DNA of 64,000 nt, taken from Bradyrhizobium jicamae (lineage in GTDB: Bacteria > Pseudomonadota > Alphaproteobacteria > Rhizobiales > Xanthobacteraceae). Positions 60,638 through 64,000 of this stretch are shown piece by piece. The stretch spans positions 46,442-110,441 of the forward strand of contig NZ_JAFCJX010000029.1 in assembly GCF_018130695.1 (NCBI RefSeq), read 5' to 3'. The notes beneath the pieces are model-generated. The model ran no database searches. It was not told the DNA's origin and saw nothing but the letters and a program-made list of their open reading frames with translations. A program made the position numbers and the translations under genes. Within the stretch, counting starts at the first letter, position 1. The number at the start of each line of letters is the position of its first letter.

Positions 60638-61171
60638 ATGCCGAACTACCGTCGCGCACTCGCCCCCGGAGGCTGCTGGTTCTTCACGGTCAATCTGCTG
60701 GACCGACGGCAGACCCTGCTCGTCGATCACGTCACTTTGCTACGCGAAGCGATTGCAGCCACCCGTCGCGACTACGCTTTCACGATCGACGCCTTCGTCG
60801 TCCTGCCGGATCATCTGCATGCGGTGTGGAGCCTGCCGTCCGACGATACCGATTTCTCGATCCGCTGGCGGCTGATCAAGACGCGCTTCGCAAAAGCGCT
60901 TCCGAAAGGGGAAAGACTCAACACCGTTCGCTTCGCTCGCCATGAACGCGGCATTTGGCAGCGCCGGTTCTGGGAACACCTGATCCGCGACGAGGTCGAC
61001 TACGCCCGTCACGTCGAGTATTGCTACATCAATCCGCAGAAGCACGGCCATGTGACGAGGGTTTGCGATTGGCCGTATTCCTCGTTTCATCGCGACGTCC
61101 GCGCGGGGCTATTTCCCGAAGATTGGGGTGGCGATACCGCGATGAGCGGGGATTTCGGCGAGCGCCGATGA
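60638..61171 (+). CDS. REP-associated tyrosine transposase (RAYT)
   Basis: 177 residues from an ATG. It belongs to the Y1/HUH transposase superfamily: the HUH motif is VLPDHLHAVWSLP and the catalytic Tyr region is DYARHVEYCYINPQKHGH. The start (ALAPGGCWFFTVNLLDR) and WPYSSFHR near the end are typical of RAYTs. These enzymes cut and join single-stranded REP hairpins. REP units lie on both sides (60580-60611 and 61173-61257), forming a REP-bounded transposon-like unit. It looks intact. It follows dnaE2 closely but is not part of the mutasome. Confidence 0.9.
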   Translation: MPNYRRALAPGGCWFFTVNLLDRRQTLLVDHVTLLREAIAATRRDYAFTIDAFVVLPDHLHAVWSLPSDDTDFSIRWRLIKTRFAKALPKGERLNTVRFARHERGIWQRRFWEHLIRDEVDYARHVEYCYINPQKHGHVTRVCDWPYSSFHRDVRAGLFPEDWGGDTAMSGDFGERR

Positions 61172-61172
61172 T

Positions 61173-61257
61173 TGTAGGGTGGATTAGCCGAAGGCGTAAC
61201 CCACCGTTCTTTGTCGCTAGTGAAATGGCGGATTACGCCTTCGGCTAATCCGCCCTA
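61173..61257. repeat. Paired REP palindrome downstream of the RAYT gene
   Basis: 85 bases: a left unit GTAGGGTGGATTAGCCGAAG (slightly changed, with matching changes in its other arm) and a right unit in reverse orientation ending GCTAATCCGCCCTAC. It begins two bases after the transposase stop. The organisation equals that of 34173-34256. Confidence 0.88.
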
Positions 61258-61274
61258 CGGTTCTTTGCTCGTCC

Positions 61275-62045
61275 TCAAAAATTCACCCTGTTCGAGATCG
61301 CGCCATCCACGATCAAATTCGATCCCGTCGTGAATGACGACGCCGGGCTTGCCAGGAACACCGCGGCGTTGGCGATCTCCTGCGGGGTTGCCATGCGGCC
61401 GGTCGGGTTGCGCGTCAGGGCGTCCTGGAAGCGCTGCGGCTGGTGCTGCTCGACCATGTTCCAGACGCCGCCCTTGAAATAGACCGTGCCCGGCGACACC
61501 ACGTTCACGCGGATCTTCTTCTTCGCATATTGCCGCGCCAGGCCCTTGGCCATGTGGATCAGCGCCGCCTTGATCGGACCGTAGGAGCTCGCGAGATCCG
61601 CTTGCGCGGCCGACACCGAGGAGATGATCAGGAACGCGGCATCGCCGGTCTTGTCGCCGCTGGCCTCGAGATGCGGCCGCGCCGCCTCGAAGGCGTTGAC
61701 CGCGCCGAGCACGTCGAGCCGGAAATTCTGCTCCCATGAGGCGGGATCGCCGCCCTGCGCCATCGCGCCGGCATTGGAGAACAGCATGTCGATGCTGCCG
61801 AGCTCTTGCGCCACGCCGGCCACCCACGCCTTCAGCGCAGCCGCATCGGTGATGTCGACGGAAGCGCCCGTGACCTTGACGCCCGAGGCCTTCAACTCGG
61901 CCACCGCGCCCGTCACCTGCTCGGCATTGCGCGCGCAGATCGCGACATTGGCGCCTTCCTTCGCGAGCGTATCCGCGATCGCGCGGCCAATGCCCCGTGT
62001 GCCGCCGAGCACCACGGCGTTTCGTCCCTTCAGGCCCAGATCCAT
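61275..62045 (-). CDS. Short-chain dehydrogenase/reductase
   Basis: 256 residues from an ATG. The nucleotide-binding stretch is VVLGGTRGIGRAIADTLAKEG, a mild variant of TGxxxGIG. NNAG is replaced by FSNAGAMAQGG. The catalytic Ser lies in LIISSVSAAQ and the Tyr-Lys pair in SSYGPIKAALIHMAKG. It is a cytoplasmic NAD(P)-dependent oxidoreductase with an unknown substrate. It stands alone, convergent with the RAYT unit. Confidence 0.9.
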   Translation of the reverse strand: MDLGLKGRNAVVLGGTRGIGRAIADTLAKEGANVAICARNAEQVTGAVAELKASGVKVTGASVDITDAAALKAWVAGVAQELGSIDMLFSNAGAMAQGGDPASWEQNFRLDVLGAVNAFEAARPHLEASGDKTGDAAFLIISSVSAAQADLASSYGPIKAALIHMAKGLARQYAKKKIRVNVVSPGTVYFKGGVWNMVEQHQPQRFQDALTRNPTGRMATPQEIANAAVFLASPASSFTTGSNLIVDGAISNRVNF

Positions 62046-62202
62046 GTTGTCGTTCCCCAGTTTTGGTTAACGACTATCTTTCCGTCGAAGGCGTCATCTG
62101 TCCAGTCCAAGGCCGATCAGGATCAAATGCAAATTGAGGAAAGATTTTTAATCAACTCAAAAGAGGCCCGGCCTATTGTCGTCGACAAAGCAGGGGTGAG
62201 GT

Positions 62203-62907
62203 TTGGAATCGCCGCAACAATCGCGTGGCCTCGTCGTGGTCAGAAAGCCAGACCGAAAGCCCGCCCGTGTCGACAGATTGGCGCTCTGGCTGTCAAAAGG
62301 CCGCCAGATCGATGGGCTTTGGGTGGGGAGCTGGGAGCATGAGGTCGAATCCTATCCCGCCTTGCGTCGCGTCGAGGATGCACTTCAACTGATCAAGCGC
62401 CATGCCCCGCTCTACTATTCGCGCGTCATTCGCGATCTCGACCGAATATGGGTCAACCTGATCCCTGGCGCGAGAGCACAGTACGAAGGGTCGCTGAACG
62501 CCTGTGTCCTCGACGAACGCTATGTCCTCGAGGAGACGATGACGCTCGAGAGATTGGCTTCCACCATTGTCCACGAAGCAACCCATGCGAGGCTGGAACG
62601 GTGGGGAATCCTCTATGAAGAGAAGCTACGTCACCGGATCGAATCGATTTGTCTTCGGCGCGAATTGGACTTCGCAGCCAGCCTTCCGGACTCGGCGTCG
62701 TTGCGGGAGGAAATCACGCGGACATTGGACTGGTGCGCCAGCGAGCAGGATTATTTTTCCGATGCGAGCTTTCGGGGGCGCGAAGATCAGGAGCAGGTCG
62801 AAACGCTGCGCCATTTGAACGTGCCGAGCTGGTTGTTAAACGCCATGATGTGGTTCGTTCGCAGGCGACGGCAACGCACCGCTTCCAGTCCAAAGTCGAC
62901 AGCATAG
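62203..62907 (+). CDS. Hypothetical protein with HExxH motif
   Basis: 234 residues from a TTG; the start is uncertain because no ATG or GTG precedes the conserved-looking part. A HEATH sequence (STIVHEATHARLERWG) is the zinc-peptidase motif HExxH in a helical context. An EKLRHRIESICLRRELDFA stretch follows about 20 residues later and could give the third ligand. A basic tail (WFVRRRRQRT) ends the protein. No family is assigned. It has no signal peptide. A putative metallopeptidase is the most I can say. Confidence 0.65.
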   Translation: MESPQQSRGLVVVRKPDRKPARVDRLALWLSKGRQIDGLWVGSWEHEVESYPALRRVEDALQLIKRHAPLYYSRVIRDLDRIWVNLIPGARAQYEGSLNACVLDERYVLEETMTLERLASTIVHEATHARLERWGILYEEKLRHRIESICLRRELDFAASLPDSASLREEITRTLDWCASEQDYFSDASFRGREDQEQVETLRHLNVPSWLLNAMMWFVRRRRQRTASSPKSTA

Positions 62908-63010
62908 TGCGCTGCAACTGCAGATCGCGCCTTGCATGAAACCAGCCAATCGCTATCGTCCGCGCGCCCGGCGATCGACCGGGGGCAGAAAAAACACTTG
63001 GGAGGATGAT

Positions 63011-63547
63011 ATGCGTTACTTCACTGCGCTCGCGGGGGCGGCCTGCATTGCGTTCGCGACGATCACGGCGGCTTCGGCCCAGGTGCCGTCGAACCCGGAT
63101 AATCCGAACGACGTCGTCGCCGCCGCGCTGGCGCCGCCGCCTTATGGCGAGCCGATCAATCTGGAGACCGCGAAGAAGGTCGCGGCCGCCGCCGTCGCCG
63201 AGACGGCCAAGCGCAACTGGAATGCGTTCTGCATCGCGATCGTCAATCCGGCCGGCGATCTCGTCTATTTCGAGAAGCAGGACAATTGCCAATACGCCTC
63301 GACCGGCATCGCCCAGCACAAGGCGCGCACCGCGACCCGCTACCGTCGCCCGACGCTGGCCTTCGAGAACCTGATGGGCAAGGGGCCATATTTTTCCTAT
63401 CTCGCGACCCTCGACGACGTCATCGCCTCGCGCGGCGGCAATCTGCTTGTTGTCAACGGCAAGATCGTCGGCGCCATCGGCGTCAGCGGCGGCTCCGGCG
63501 CTCAGGACAACGTGGTCTCGCTCGCAGGGCAGGCGGCGCTGGAGTGA
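63011..63547 (+). CDS. Exported GlcG/HbpS-family protein
   Basis: 178 residues from the ATG at 63011, with GGGAGGATGAT directly upstream, a strong ribosome site. A signal peptide (ALAGAACIAFATITAASAQ) is clear. The mature protein follows the heme-degrading/GlcG pattern: LETAKKVAAAAVAETAKRNW, CIAIVNPAGDLVYFEKQDN, and GNLLVVNGKIVGAIGVSGGSG. Such proteins bind small ligands such as heme, and the true role of this one is unknown. Two cysteines (FCIAI and NCQYA) are present. Confidence 0.85.
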   Translation: MRYFTALAGAACIAFATITAASAQVPSNPDNPNDVVAAALAPPPYGEPINLETAKKVAAAAVAETAKRNWNAFCIAIVNPAGDLVYFEKQDNCQYASTGIAQHKARTATRYRRPTLAFENLMGKGPYFSYLATLDDVIASRGGNLLVVNGKIVGAIGVSGGSGAQDNVVSLAGQAALE

Positions 63548-63572
63548 GATAGTGAGATAGACGGTGGGATCT

Positions 63573-63690
63573 GTAGGATGGGTGGAGCGACTTGTCCGCC
63601 GTAGCTCGAAGAGCGAAGGCGGAAGCGATCCCCATCACTTTCGTGCCGCGCGGCGAGATGATGGGTATCACTGCGCTCCACCCATCCTAC
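63573..63690. repeat. Palindromic repeat, GTAGGATGGGTGGAGCG family
   Basis: 118 bases with ends GTAGGATGGGTGGAGCG and CGCTCCACCCATCCTAC in inverted orientation, and an internal pair TCCGCC/GGCGGA. It is related in design to the GTAGGGCGGATTAGC REPs, but the sequence is different. Confidence 0.75.
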
Positions 63691-64000
63691 GAACTAAAAT
63701 TTTTCAGAAATAGTGTTCTGATTCGACGAATTGCGCTTGACATCCGCCCAAATCAGGTGTCTAATGCGCCCGTCTCACCCGACACGAGGGGCGCTCGCGA
63801 ACGCCACGGACGCGGGTGCAGATGCGGTGGCCGCTGGGCGTGCGACAGGCGTGTGTGCGCAAGGCGGACGGTGAAGTCGTGTGGGCCTGCCGCCCCGATG
63901 CAGGTGGCAAGCACGCGAAAGGCCCAAAGCCGATCGCGGATGATGGTGGCACAAACGCAGAGTCTCACCAGGGCGAGCACGTATAAGCCGTAAAGCCATC
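63691..64000. other. Unassigned end of window, possibly part of a dispersed repeat
   Basis: The open frames here have an unnatural arginine-rich composition and no ribosome site, so I do not call a gene. The stretch resembles in style the long non-coding repeats found downstream of genes in Bradyrhizobium (TGTGGGCCTGCCGCCCCGATG, GGGCGAGCACGTATAAG). This is from memory and unproven, and it continues past the window. Confidence 0.25.

Noticed and set aside
63592..63993. Plus-strand frame of 133 codons near the window end
   Set aside because: It starts inside a palindromic repeat and is very Arg-rich, with no ribosome site.

Overview
The window is high-GC (mid-60s percent by eye) chromosomal DNA from an alphaproteobacterium, most likely Bradyrhizobium or a close relative in the Rhodopseudomonas/Bradyrhizobium group. 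The evidence is a hopanoid cluster that includes the C-2 methylase HpnP, a LexA site of the alphaproteobacterial form GAAC-N7-GAAC, an EcfG-type promoter, an imuA-imuB-dnaE2 mutagenesis operon, and several families of dispersed palindromic repeats. No rRNA, tRNA, CRISPR array, prophage or complete insertion sequence was seen.

Layout. Positions 1-6.4 kb hold a tight operon of two transglutaminase-like proteins around a circularly permuted ATP-grasp/alpha-E fusion, a predicted but uncharacterised peptide ligation/processing system. Positions 6.4-12.3 kb hold sensory and regulatory genes: a diguanylate cyclase, an AraC regulator, an FGE-like protein lacking one active-site cysteine, and a chemotaxis receptor. 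Positions 12.5-33.6 kb are dominated by cobalamin and hopanoid genes. The ethanolamine ammonia-lyase genes eutB and eutC are separated by hpnP, followed by an RND transporter, two small exported proteins, hpnC-hpnD-hpnE-shc-hpnG, the opposite-strand hpnH and ispH, hpnN and hpnO. Together HpnC/D/E make squalene, Shc cyclises it, HpnH and HpnG add and trim the adenosyl side chain, HpnO aminates it, HpnP methylates ring A, HpnN moves hopanoids to the outer membrane, and IspH supplies isoprenoid precursors.

Positions 33.7-43 kb are ordinary accessory genes: a GFA protein, an ECF sigma/anti-sigma pair beside a cupredoxin and a Tat-exported phosphoesterase, two alpha/beta hydrolases, a HigBA/RelE-type toxin-antitoxin pair, a GGCT-fold protein and a GMC oxidoreductase. 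Positions 43-49.3 kb are a patchwork. An M20 amidohydrolase gene has a truncated second copy of its 3' end 3.4 kb away; a cytochrome P450/LysR pair lies between the copies, and a lower-GC zinc-finger gene with repeated upstream sequences follows. Copies of a GTCATTGCGAG palindrome lie at the joints.

Positions 49.4-60.6 kb hold a PiT phosphate transporter and DNA-repair genes: a radical SAM/UdgX pair diverging from the LexA-controlled imuA-imuB-dnaE2 operon. The most striking observation is that imuB and dnaE2 each carry an in-frame copy of the same roughly 130-bp palindromic repeat, adding a related peptide of about 43 residues to each protein. A third, more distant relative lies between hpnG and hpnH. 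Positions 60.6-64 kb hold a REP-associated tyrosine transposase flanked by its likely REP palindromes, a short-chain dehydrogenase, an HExxH protein and a GlcG/HbpS-like exported protein.
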